From Tenacibaculum aiptasiae (GTDB taxonomy: Bacteria > Bacteroidota > Bacteroidia > Flavobacteriales > Flavobacteriaceae): 64,000 nt of DNA. Of this stretch, positions 46,294-56,500 are shown piece by piece. The position numbers and the translations under genes are program-made. Every line of letters starts with the position of its first letter. The first letter of the stretch is position 1. The notes under the pieces are model-generated. The model made no database searches. It was not told where the DNA came from and was given only the letters and a program-made list of their open reading frames with translations. The stretch is from assembly GCF_008806755.1 (NCBI RefSeq), contig NZ_WAAU01000031.1:21116-85115 (forward strand). Direction: 5' to 3'.

Positions 46294-46303
46294 TAACATG
46301 TTA
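46294..46303. repeat. Short palindrome TAACATGTTA
   Basis: A 10-base perfect palindrome in the gap after the ABC transporter gene. Related CATGTTAA sequences occur at 47011 and 61923 in other gaps of the same cluster. It may be a shared regulator site or chance in AT-rich DNA. Confidence 0.3.
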
Positions 46304-46378
46304 AATAAATGTCTTTAATTATCAATACATGGTATATCATTTTTGTTAGACCTATTTGTTTTCACAATATTTATTAGG

Positions 46379-46999
46379 ATGAGAGAAACAAAAAAACTAA
46401 AAAATAGTATGATTAAAATACCAATAGTAATTTTGAGTATTATTTCTTTATACTATTTGCTTATGAGAGGTTTTCCTTTTCTCATAATATCTAAAAAAAT
46501 ATATGGGCCATATTACTTTTCTAGAGTAGTTTGGATATGGCCCCATGTTTTAGGAGGTGTTTTAGCTATGGCTTTAGGTCCATTTCAGTTCATTTCTAAG
46601 CTACGTATTAGATATCCAAAAATTCATCGAATGCTAGGAATAATTTTTCTAATTAGTATTTTGATTTCATCTGTAACATTAATTCCTTTAATAACTACAT
46701 CCTCAAGTAATTTGGTTATTGATATTGGATTAGGTATAGGTGGAGTTGTTTGGTTGTTAGCTGCAGTTTTTGCATATATAGCAATTAGAAACAAAAATAT
46801 TGAACAACATAAAGAATGGATGATACGATGTTATATGGTAACTCTTGCATTTGTTGTTTTTAGACTGGCTATAGATTTACTCTCCTATTATGAAGTAACC
46901 AATGAACCAGATATTGTAGCAATATCAAGTTGGGTAAGTTGGACATTACCTTTATGTACTACAGAGTTCATTATACAAGGACGAAAAATTATGAACTAG
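46379..46999 (+). CDS. DUF2306 membrane protein
   Basis: I chose the ATG at 46379 (MRETKKLKNSMIK); a TTG at 46343 and an internal ATG at 46409 are alternatives. The 206-residue protein has five membrane helices and the DUF2306 signatures GPFQFISKLRIRYPKIHRMLG and EQHKEWMIRCYMVTLAFVVFRL, with conserved His residues as in heme-binding membrane domains. The role is unknown. Its place between the exporter and the PKS suggests a part in transport, self-protection or a redox step for the product, which is only inferred. Confidence 0.8.
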   Translation: MRETKKLKNSMIKIPIVILSIISLYYLLMRGFPFLIISKKIYGPYYFSRVVWIWPHVLGGVLAMALGPFQFISKLRIRYPKIHRMLGIIFLISILISSVTLIPLITTSSSNLVIDIGLGIGGVVWLLAAVFAYIAIRNKNIEQHKEWMIRCYMVTLAFVVFRLAIDLLSYYEVTNEPDIVAISSWVSWTLPLCTTEFIIQGRKIMN

Positions 47000-47042
47000 G
47001 TTATACTTCACATGTTAATCTAACTAAATTATTTAGTATGTA

Positions 47043-47062
47043 AAACTTGAGTATTCAAGTTT
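47043..47062 (+). promoter_or_regulatory. Hairpin before the PKS gene
   Basis: AAACTTGA-gtat-TCAAGTTT is a perfect 8-bp stem with a 4-base loop, in the 187-base gap before the PKS. No long T-run follows on the plus strand. It may be an intrinsic pause or weak terminator. Confidence 0.5.
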
Positions 47063-47186
47063 ATTAATAACGGTTTAGAGCTTTTAAGTCTAAATCGAAT
47101 ATACTGTTGTTTGTAGTTTTTAATAATAGCTGCATAATATCATCAATTTAAACTTACCAAAAAGAAATAAAATTAACTATTGAATC

Positions 47187-50100
47187 ATGAGTAACAAAAA
47201 TAAACCAATTGCAATTGTAGGTATAGGATGTAGGTTTCCTGGCTCTAGCACTTCTGCTGAAAAGTTTTGGGAAATGATGTTAAATGAAACGGATACTATA
47301 GGAAATGTTCCTGCTGATAGATGGAATAGTAAAAAATATTATAGCAATAATGATAAAAGATCTGGTAAAATAAGAGCCGAACAAGGAGGATTTCTTACAG
47401 AAAATGCATTAGATTTTGATTCTTTATTCTTTGACATGTCTCCAAGAGAATCTGAATCACTAGATCCTCAACAAAGAATGCTTATGGAAGTAGCTTACGA
47501 AGCATTAGAAAATGCAGGACTGTCATTAGAAAATGTAAAAGGTTCAAATACAGGTGTATTTGTTGGAGGATTTATGCTTGATAATTTAGTAACACAAACA
47601 TCTTCTAAAAACCAATACCACATTAATTCACATACAATTAGTGGAGTAGCAATGACAATGTTATCAAATAGATTATCGTATGTTTTTGATTTAAAAGGTC
47701 CCTCTCTTAGTATTGATACCGCGTGTTCATCTTCTCTGATAGCAACTCATTATGCTTGTCAAAGTATATGGAATGGGGAATCTTCTATGGCAATGGTTGG
47801 TGGGGTAAACTATATGCTTTCTCCAGAGAGTTCTATCTTAATGAGTAAAGGAAAATTTCTGTCTAAACATAGTCGTTGTAAGGCTTTTGATAGTGATGCA
47901 GCGGGTTATGTAAGAGGAGAAGGGGCTGGTATTGTAATATTAAAGCCATTAGAAGATGCTATTAGAGATAATGATAGAATATATGCAACAATTGTTGGAA
48001 CTGGAGCTAATCAAGATGGTCGAACAAATGGAATTACTGTGCCGAATCCAGATTCGCAATTGCAATTAATTCGTAAAATATACAAGGAAAACGAAATAGA
48101 TAAAAATAAAGTTCATTACGTAGAAGCACACGGAACTGGGACTGCAGTTGGAGATCCAATTGAGTTTGGTACTCTTAATAAAGCGCTTTCTGAAGATGGT
48201 AAAAGGGATATTAAATGCTTAGTAGGATCAGTTAAAACTAATATAGGTCATTTAGAAGCTGCGTCTGGAGTTGCGGGGCTTATTAAAGCTGCGTTATGTC
48301 TTAATAAAAATCAAGTCCCAGCTAATCTACATTTTAAAAACCCGAATCCGGCTTTACATTATGAAGAAAGTAACCTTAGAGTACCAACAAGTTTAGAGTG
48401 TTTACCAGAGAATGAAGATTCTTATGCATCAGTAAATTCTTTTGGCTTTGGAGGAGCAAATGCTCATGTAGTTCTTAAACAACATAATATAAATAGTATA
48501 GAAAAGGAGGGTAATTCTTTAAAAACGAATCATTTTATATTTCCGATTAGTGCTAAAAGTACTACAGCATTAAAAGAATTAGCTATTGAATACAAAAATT
48601 GTATCAATGAGAATAGTGAAGAGTTTGATCAAATACTAAGTAATGCAATTTATAGAAGAACTAACCATTCTGAACGTTTGTCAATTTTTGGTACTTCAAG
48701 ACAAGATCTTATAGATAAATTAGAAGCTTATGAAGAAGATATTTTGTTAAAAGGAGTACATCAAGGAAGTTCATTAGGAAAAAAACCAAAGGTGGTATTT
48801 ATTTATACAGGAATGGGACCTCAATGGTGGAAAATGGGGAGAGAGTTAATGGAAACTGAACCTGTTTTTAAACAGGCAATAATGAAATGTGATGCTGAGT
48901 TTAAAATAATTTCTGGATGGTCTATTTACGAAGAACTTATAAAGCCAGAAGAAAGTTCTATGATTCGAGAAACAAACATTGCACAACCAGCAAACTTTGT
49001 AATTCAAGTAGGGCTTACCAAATTATTAGCACATTATGGTATTATTCCAGATGCAGTAATGGGGCATAGTGTTGGTGAAGTAGCTTCTGTTTATGCTTCA
49101 GGAGCTTTAACCTTAAAAGAAGCTTTAACAGTAAGTTATTACAGAAGTAGTTTACAACATTCTATAACTCAAGGTAAAGGAACTATGTTGGCTGTTGGAC
49201 TTCCTGAATCTGAAGTAGAAGAAACAATTAGTAAGTATGACAATGTATCTATTGCAGCAGTGAATGCTCCAACATCTGTTACAATTTCAGGAAATACTGA
49301 ATCATTAAAAAAACTTAAAGAAAAATATGATGCTTTAGGAGTTTTTTGCCGATTATTAGATGTATCAGTTCCATATCACAGCCCATTGATGAAGCTTGTT
49401 AAAGAGTATTTATTAGATGCACTTAAAGAAGTAAAAGGAAATGAAACAAAAATAGATTTATATTCAACAGTAACAGGAGGGTTAATTAAAGGAAATCAAA
49501 TTGATAACAATTATTGGTATAATAATGTTAGAGAACCTGTTTTGTTTTCAAAAACTATTGAAACTATTTTGGAAGATGACTACACTGTGTTTTTAGAAGT
49601 TGGTCCACATCCTGTGTTAAAGAATTCTATAAAAGAATGTACTAAAAATAGAAAGGATTGTAACTTAATACAAACCTTAAACAAAAGAGAGGAGGAGCAA
49701 GTAAATTTCTATGAAAATATTTCAAAGCTATTTACTTTAGGATACCCTTTAAAATGGGATAGGTGGATAGATAAATTACCGTTTATGCAAATCCCTACTT
49801 ATCCATGGCAGAAACAGTATTTATGGAGAAATAATAATACAAAAACAGAAACTCTATCAAATAAGATAAGTAATCTATCTTTTAAAGAGAAAGTGCATGG
49901 GCCTTCAGATGCATATATATTTGAATTAAATGAGTTCTTTTTCCCGTTTTTGAATGATCATATTGTTCATGAAAAAGTGGTGTTTCCTGGGGCAGGTTAT
50001 ATTGGGATTGCTATTGATATGTATTTAAATGAAGTTAGTCAAGAGGCGCCATTTCAGTTAGAAAATGTAAACTTCCATAAAGTACTTATGATTGATGAAG

Positions 50101-53100
50101 ATGAGATCCAAAATTTGTATGTTTCAATGAATACAAAAAATGGAAGCTACAGTATAGAAAGTAAAAATGGACAGGAAGATACAGATTGGGTTAGAATGTC
50201 TTCAGGAAAATTTGCTATTGGAAGTTTTAGAGAGGAATCTCCAGAAATAGCAATAAATCAAATTTTTGAAGAATTAACAACAAAAGTAACACCTGAAGAA
50301 GTGTATACTAAATTAAGTCAATCTAAACTTGATTATGGACCTTACTTTAGATGTATCAAAGACCTAAGATTAGGAGGGGAAGAGTTGGTGGCCAATATAG
50401 TTATTCATGAAGATTTGGAAGAGGCTTCAAAAGATTATTTTATCCACCCTACATTACTCGATGCTTGTTTTCAAACAACAATAGCCCTCGCAAATATGGA
50501 CGTTGTTCCAGTATCAATTAATAAAGTACATTGTTATGAAGCGCCAGACAAAAACATTTTTTGTTATTCAAAACTAAAATATATTGATGATCAAAGCACA
50601 GTAACAGATATAACAATTTGTAATGAAGAAGGTAAAGTATTTATGTTGTTAGAAGGTTTTAAATGTAAAAGACTTGTTAATAATGAATTACAATCTGATG
50701 ATTTTTTAAAGAAAAACTTTTTTAAAACTGAGTGGATTAAAGAAAAAGAAAGTATTAGCAACCCAGAAGTTCATCAAGATACTTTGACTTACATTTTTAC
50801 AAATGATTATATAAGCTGTTTACCCTTAAAAGAGTTTGTAAATGGTTCTAGTATTATCTTAGAACTTGGAAATGATTATAAAAAAATAGAAGAAGATCAT
50901 TATAAAATTAATTTAGAGAATATAGATATTCTTAATGCAATTTATAATACAAGCTATAAAGAAATTAAATTAGTGTTAATGCCATCTTTAGGAATGTCGG
51001 GAGTTCATTCTGACTTAGAAATGAGTGAAAGGTGTTTGAAGCAAGTTATGCCACTTTTTAATATAGTAAAAGCATTTTCTGAAAATAAAGGGGGGAATAT
51101 TAAATTATCTATTCTCACTCAAGGTAGCCAAAAGGTTTTAGAACATGATATTATTTCATTTCCAGAACAAAGTACACTGCATGGTTTAGGAAGATTAATA
51201 GTTAATGAGTTATCTAATTGTAAGGTTGAACTTATAGATATTGAAAAAAGTCAATCAAAGAATATTTTCCAAGAGCAACTAGAAATAGTAGGAAAAATAA
51301 TAAATACAAATAATGTCTTTTTTAAAGAACTTGCTATTAGAAATGGACTCATTTATGATAAGAGTATGATTAATTTGGAGATGGATGAACAAATGAAATT
51401 GGAGACCATTAATTTTGAAGAAGAGCCATTAGTTTTACAAGTTCCAACCAACCCAAATTCTCAAAGTTTTTATTTTAATCCCTTAAAGTGTCAAGAACTT
51501 AAAGCTGATGAAGTAGAAATTTTAGTAGAAAACACAGTGCTTAGTAAGTTAGATTGTCAAAAGCTATCTCTTAAGTTTTCTAATGAACAAATAGATAAAA
51601 CATTTGCAGAGAAAAATTTAGGAATTGAGTGTGCAGGTACGATTTCAAATATTGGTTCAGACGTTACAAGATTTAAAGTTGGAGATAAAGTATTGGCTAT
51701 AGCTCCAGGCACTTTTCAATCATATACTACAACATCAGAACATTTAGTAGTAAAATGCCCAACAGACTTAACTAACGGGGCTTCTGGAGTAATTCTAAGT
51801 TATCTTACAGCTATTTATTGTTTAAGAGATAAGGCTGGTATAGAAAAAGGAGATAAAATACTTATTCATAATGCTACAAATGGAATTGGTTTGGCTGCTA
51901 TTAATTATGCAAAGTATGTAGGAGCAGAAATTTTTGTAACTATAGAATCAGAAGAAAATAAGGCCTTTTTAGAAGGTTTAGGAATAAAGAACATTTATAG
52001 TTCAACTAGCTTAGAGTTTGCTAACCATATAAAGAAAGTTACTAATGGAATAGGAGTTGACATAATATTGAGCTCTGATTCTGGTGAAGTTGCATATCAA
52101 AATTTTTCATCTTTAGCTCCATATGGAGTTTATTTAGATATAAGTAAAAAAGACGTAATAAGTTATGCATCAAAAGATATGAGGTTTTTTAACCATAATT
52201 TATCTTATCTAGCAATAGATATTGATAGATTATTGACAGAGAAAAAAGAAAAAACGTCTGGTTTATTACAAGAAATAGCTGCAAATATAGCTTCAAGAGT
52301 ACTAGCTCCTTTACCAACAAAAAATTTTACAATTGATCAGCTTTTCGAAGCTTTTAATGAAGTTAAAGATAATAACACATTAGGCAATGTTGTAATTGAT
52401 TTTTCAAATAATCCTGTGGAAGTAATGAGAAAAGAAGAAGGAAGTATAAAAGAAGATGGGACATATTTAATAACTGGAGGAACAGGAGGATTAGGAATGG
52501 AGATAGCTAAATGGTTAGTAGATAAAGGAGCTATGAATCTTGCTTTATTAAGTAGAAGTGGATTAAAAACTAAAAAAGCTATACTAGATGTTAAAACAAT
52601 GAAAAAGCAAGGTGTAAATGTTCAGGTTTATACTGGAGATATTTCCAAGCTTAATGAGATGAAACAAATATTTAAAAATATCAAAGAGAGCCAACCTGAG
52701 TTAATCGGTATTTTTCACGGAGCTATGGTTTTAGATGATGGATATTTATTAGATATGAATGAAGATAGATTCTTAAGAGTATTAAAACCGAAAGTAGATG
52801 GAGCAATGAATCTTCATTACCTAAGCAAGGATTTAAGTCTAAATAATTTTGTTGTGTTCTCGTCAATTTCTTCATTAATAGGAAACATTGGACAAGCAAA
52901 TTATGTAATAGCCAATTCTTTTTTAGACTCTTTTGCTCATTGGAGAAAAGGAATGGGGTTACCTGTGACAACAGTAAATTTAGGAGTGTTAAAAGAAACA
53001 GGAGTTGTTTCTAGAAATGAAAATATAGAAAAAATTCTTGAGGGTAGTGGGATTAATGGATTTACTAATGAGCAAGTAATGAAAGGTATTGATTTTCTTA

Positions 53101-53552
53101 TTAAAGAAAAACCTACACAGATTGGTTTCTTTGATTTGAATTGGAATGTAATTTCTAAAAGTTTCGGTAAAAGTGGTATTGCATTATTCAGAGAAATAGA
53201 TAAGGCAAATATAAATGTTGAAGAGGAGTTAACTGAGATACAGATTGCTAATAGAGAAACAATATTAAATTTAGATTTAATAGGGCGAAATGAATTCATT
53301 GTTAATTTATTACAAAAACAGCTTGGAAGGATATTAAAAATACCTACAACGAATATCAATCCCGATAAAGGAATCAACTTATTAGGAGTAGATTCAATTT
53401 TAACAATTGAATTAATGGGAATGATTAAAGAAAGTCTTGCTGTTGAAATTGCTCCAATTGAGTTTTTAACAGGACCATCAGTAAGACAATTGTCAACCAA
53501 AATAATCGAAAATTCTTTTTACGCATTCAGCAAGGAAGAGGAATTGGTGTAA
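47187..53552 (+). CDS. Fully reducing type I polyketide synthase (KS-AT-DH-ER-KR-ACP)
   Basis: This 2121-residue single-module PKS has: KS (about 5-430) with Cys180 in DTACSSS, His315 in EAHGTGT and His355 in NIGHLEA; AT (about 530-830) with Ser628 in GHSVGE; DH (about 900-1170) with His925 and Asp1092 (HPTLLDA), though Glu replaces the Gly of HxxxGxxxxP; ER (about 1400-1720) with LIHNATNGIG at 1559-1568; KR (about 1755-1950) with TGGTGGLG, the B-type LDD motif and Tyr1906; and ACP with Ser2070 in GVDSI. No methyltransferase or thioesterase is present. A complete reducing loop suggests it makes a saturated or partly reduced acyl chain, perhaps iteratively. It is co-directional with the NRPS 18 bases downstream. 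Confidence 0.93.
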   Translation: MSNKNKPIAIVGIGCRFPGSSTSAEKFWEMMLNETDTIGNVPADRWNSKKYYSNNDKRSGKIRAEQGGFLTENALDFDSLFFDMSPRESESLDPQQRMLMEVAYEALENAGLSLENVKGSNTGVFVGGFMLDNLVTQTSSKNQYHINSHTISGVAMTMLSNRLSYVFDLKGPSLSIDTACSSSLIATHYACQSIWNGESSMAMVGGVNYMLSPESSILMSKGKFLSKHSRCKAFDSDAAGYVRGEGAGIVILKPLEDAIRDNDRIYATIVGTGANQDGRTNGITVPNPDSQLQLIRKIYKENEIDKNKVHYVEAHGTGTAVGDPIEFGTLNKALSEDGKRDIKCLVGSVKTNIGHLEAASGVAGLIKAALCLNKNQVPANLHFKNPNPALHYEESNLRVPTSLECLPENEDSYASVNSFGFGGANAHVVLKQHNINSIEKEGNSLKTNHFIFPISAKSTTALKELAIEYKNCINENSEEFDQILSNAIYRRTNHSERLSIFGTSRQDLIDKLEAYEEDILLKGVHQGSSLGKKPKVVFIYTGMGPQWWKMGRELMETEPVFKQAIMKCDAEFKIISGWSIYEELIKPEESSMIRETNIAQPANFVIQVGLTKLLAHYGIIPDAVMGHSVGEVASVYASGALTLKEALTVSYYRSSLQHSITQGKGTMLAVGLPESEVEETISKYDNVSIAAVNAPTSVTISGNTESLKKLKEKYDALGVFCRLLDVSVPYHSPLMKLVKEYLLDALKEVKGNETKIDLYSTVTGGLIKGNQIDNNYWYNNVREPVLFSKTIETILEDDYTVFLEVGPHPVLKNSIKECTKNRKDCNLIQTLNKREEEQVNFYENISKLFTLGYPLKWDRWIDKLPFMQIPTYPWQKQYLWRNNNTKTETLSNKISNLSFKEKVHGPSDAYIFELNEFFFPFLNDHIVHEKVVFPGAGYIGIAIDMYLNEVSQEAPFQLENVNFHKVLMIDEDEIQNLYVSMNTKNGSYSIESKNGQEDTDWVRMSSGKFAIGSFREESPEIAINQIFEELTTKVTPEEVYTKLSQSKLDYGPYFRCIKDLRLGGEELVANIVIHEDLEEASKDYFIHPTLLDACFQTTIALANMDVVPVSINKVHCYEAPDKNIFCYSKLKYIDDQSTVTDITICNEEGKVFMLLEGFKCKRLVNNELQSDDFLKKNFFKTEWIKEKESISNPEVHQDTLTYIFTNDYISCLPLKEFVNGSSIILELGNDYKKIEEDHYKINLENIDILNAIYNTSYKEIKLVLMPSLGMSGVHSDLEMSERCLKQVMPLFNIVKAFSENKGGNIKLSILTQGSQKVLEHDIISFPEQSTLHGLGRLIVNELSNCKVELIDIEKSQSKNIFQEQLEIVGKIINTNNVFFKELAIRNGLIYDKSMINLEMDEQMKLETINFEEEPLVLQVPTNPNSQSFYFNPLKCQELKADEVEILVENTVLSKLDCQKLSLKFSNEQIDKTFAEKNLGIECAGTISNIGSDVTRFKVGDKVLAIAPGTFQSYTTTSEHLVVKCPTDLTNGASGVILSYLTAIYCLRDKAGIEKGDKILIHNATNGIGLAAINYAKYVGAEIFVTIESEENKAFLEGLGIKNIYSSTSLEFANHIKKVTNGIGVDIILSSDSGEVAYQNFSSLAPYGVYLDISKKDVISYASKDMRFFNHNLSYLAIDIDRLLTEKKEKTSGLLQEIAANIASRVLAPLPTKNFTIDQLFEAFNEVKDNNTLGNVVIDFSNNPVEVMRKEEGSIKEDGTYLITGGTGGLGMEIAKWLVDKGAMNLALLSRSGLKTKKAILDVKTMKKQGVNVQVYTGDISKLNEMKQIFKNIKESQPELIGIFHGAMVLDDGYLLDMNEDRFLRVLKPKVDGAMNLHYLSKDLSLNNFVVFSSISSLIGNIGQANYVIANSFLDSFAHWRKGMGLPVTTVNLGVLKETGVVSRNENIEKILEGSGINGFTNEQVMKGIDFLIKEKPTQIGFFDLNWNVISKSFGKSGIALFREIDKANINVEEELTEIQIANRETILNLDLIGRNEFIVNLLQKQLGRILKIPTTNINPDKGINLLGVDSILTIELMGMIKESLAVEIAPIEFLTGPSVRQLSTKIIENSFYAFSKEEELV

Positions 53553-53570
53553 CTATTTGAATACATAAAA

Positions 53571-56500
53571 ATGTTAAAGCAATCGACTATACAAGAAATA
53601 TTTCTGAATAATATTCAATCAGAAAAGCAAACAGGAATTACCTTCATAGAAGGAGAAAATAAGACAGAATACATTTCATATAAGAAGCTTTATATGGAAG
53701 CTAGGTGTATGCTTCATGTTTTACAGGAAAAAGGAATCAAACCTGGTGATGAATTAGTATTTCAATTTTTATCTAACAAGAATTTTTTAGTAACGTTTTG
53801 GGCATGTGTATTTGGTAAAATTATACCGATTCCTATTGTATTTGGTGTAAATATTGATATTATAAAAAAAATTAAAAAAGTGTGGGAGCGATTAGATAAT
53901 CCATACTTAATTACCGATTTACCAACATTAAAAGATAGTTGGAAAGAATATTTGCATAATAATTCTGAAGTTTTTGTTGATATAGAGAAAAGATTTATTT
54001 CTCTTGATGAAATTACTTATTCAAAATTAGCAAAAGTATTTCCGGGTGAAGCATCAGATACAGTGTTTGTTCAATTCTCATCAGGTTCAACAGGGCATCC
54101 AAAAGGAATTGTAAATAAACAAGAAGGTATTATTTATAATATTAATACAATGTCTAATTTGATTGAAATAGAAGAAAAAGATTCTTTTCTTGGGTGGATG
54201 CCTCTCACACATGACTTAGGATTAGTATTTTTTCACATATTTCCGCTATTAAAAAATGTTCCTCAATTTTTAATGCCTCCAATGGAGTTTTTTGCTTATC
54301 CAGAGATTTGGATTAAAAGCCTTGCGAAAAATAGCATAACAATTTCGGGTTCACCAAACTTTGGATTTAAACACGCAATAGATAATATAGAGGAGAAAAA
54401 TTTAGAAGGATTATCTTTTGAAAAATTAAGGTTGCTAATTAATGGAGCCGAGCCTGTATCTATAGAAATGTGTGATGATTTCGAACATAAATTGGCACCT
54501 TATGGTTTATCGAAAGGTGTTGTAGGACCGGCCTACGGACTAGCAGAATCTGTATTAGGGGTTTCATTTACACTAAAGAATCAAGAGCTTACTAGAGAGT
54601 ATAATTTAAATAGACATAACTTAAAAGTTGGAAAAGAGATTGAATTCGTAACTAAAAATTCTCCTGAAGCTATTTCATTTGCAAATTTAGGACCATATAC
54701 AGGGACTGAGATTAAAATTACGGATCGAGATATGAATGTGCTTCCAGAAAGAACATTAGGAATTGTACATCTTAGAAGTGTAGCTGTAACAGAAGAGTTT
54801 TATAATGATTCCCTAACAACTGCTGAGACAATTTCAGAAGAAGGTTGGTTAAATACAGGAGATTTAGGGTTTATAGATAATGAGCATCTTATATTAACAG
54901 GGAGAGAAAAGGAAATGATTTTGATTAATGGACAAAATTATTTCCCAAATGACTTAGAAGAGTTAATAACTGAGTTACCAGAGATAACATTTCAACAAGC
55001 GATTATTTGTAGTTTATTTAATAAAGAAAAATTTCATGATGATATTTATGTATTTATTGTTCACAATGGATCCATATTAGAGTTCATAAATTTAGAAAAA
55101 GAGATTAAAGATTATATAGCTCAACGTACTGGATTAGAAATAGAAAAAGTAATTGCTGTAGATAAGATTCCAAAAACTACTAGTGGGAAAATTCAACGAT
55201 TTGTATTATTAAAAAACTATAAGGAAGGAAACTATAATAACTTTTTAAAGGAATTAAATAGTGAGAAAGAAAAATTAGTGGTTCAAATAAAAGAAGAGCC
55301 AGAAAATTTAAATACAGATGAAGTTTTTGTAAAAAATGAGTTAACTACCATATGGAAACAACTTTTAGGAGTTAATCTTATTAATGAAGAAGATGATTTT
55401 TTTCATTTAGGAGGAAACTCTCTAACTTTAAATCGATTGATTTCAAGAGTCCACAAATCTTTTGGAATAGATATAAGTATTCGTGATGCTTTTAAAAATA
55501 GAACAATAAAAGCACAGTTAGAGTTAATTTCTACCAGACCCAAAATAAACTTTGATCATATTCCACTTGTAAAAAATCAAAAGTTTTATCCACAATCGGA
55601 TACACAAAAAAGGATGTTCATTCTTAATCAAATGAATCCAGAAATGACAGCATATAATGTACCAATTGCGTTCAAACTGTCTGGAGATATAGATATAGAA
55701 CGTTTTGAAAATGCATTCCAAAAGATAATTAATAGACATGAAGTTTTAAGAACTTCTTTTCATCTCATAGAGGGGGAGCCAATTCAACGAATACATGAAA
55801 CAGTTGATTTTGCTATTGAAGTTTTTTCAAATTCGAAAGAGAGTTTGGAGCAGTCTATGAAAAACTTTATAAGAAGTTTTGATTTAAGCACCCCATCTTT
55901 AATTCGAGTTGGACTTAAAGTTATACAAGCAGATGAAGCCTATTTATTAATTGATATGCATCATATTATTACTGATGGTGTTTCATATGTAAATATGATG
56001 CAAGATTTTGTGAGCTTTATTGATAATGAGAATATAGAAGCTTTAGGAATTCAGTATAAAGACTATGCAGTTTGGCAACAAAAAGAAGAAACAGAGAATA
56101 TTTTAGCAGAACAAAAAAAGTTTTGGTTACATCAGTTTAGTAATGTTCCAGGAGTTTTAAATTTACCAACAGATTTTACAAGACCTAGAATTAATTCTTT
56201 CCAAGGAGCTACTGAATCTTTTGAGTTAAGTAAGCAAGAGCTTATAGCGTTGAATAAGATTTGTGATAAGCAGCATGTTAGTATGTATAATGTAATGTTA
56301 GCATCATTTGTTGTATTACTATCAAAATTATCAGGACAGGAAGATATTGTAATAGGAACTTCTACAGCAGGACGTCAGCATTTAGATTTAGAAAAGTTAG
56401 TTGGAGTTTTTATAAATACTGTAGCTATTCGTAATTATCCGAAAGGAAATGAAAACTTTTCTAACTTTTTAAATACAGTACAAAATACTGCATTACAAAG

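Noticed and set aside
52937..53500. Minus-strand open frame of 187 codons at the 3' end of the PKS
   Set aside because: It lies opposite the KR and ACP coding region, whose motifs are unmistakable. It is a shadow frame.
47187..53552. Possible C-methyltransferase domain in the PKS between DH and ER
   Set aside because: The region of about 230 residues is too short and shows no SAM-binding glycine motif. It fits the structural half of the KR.
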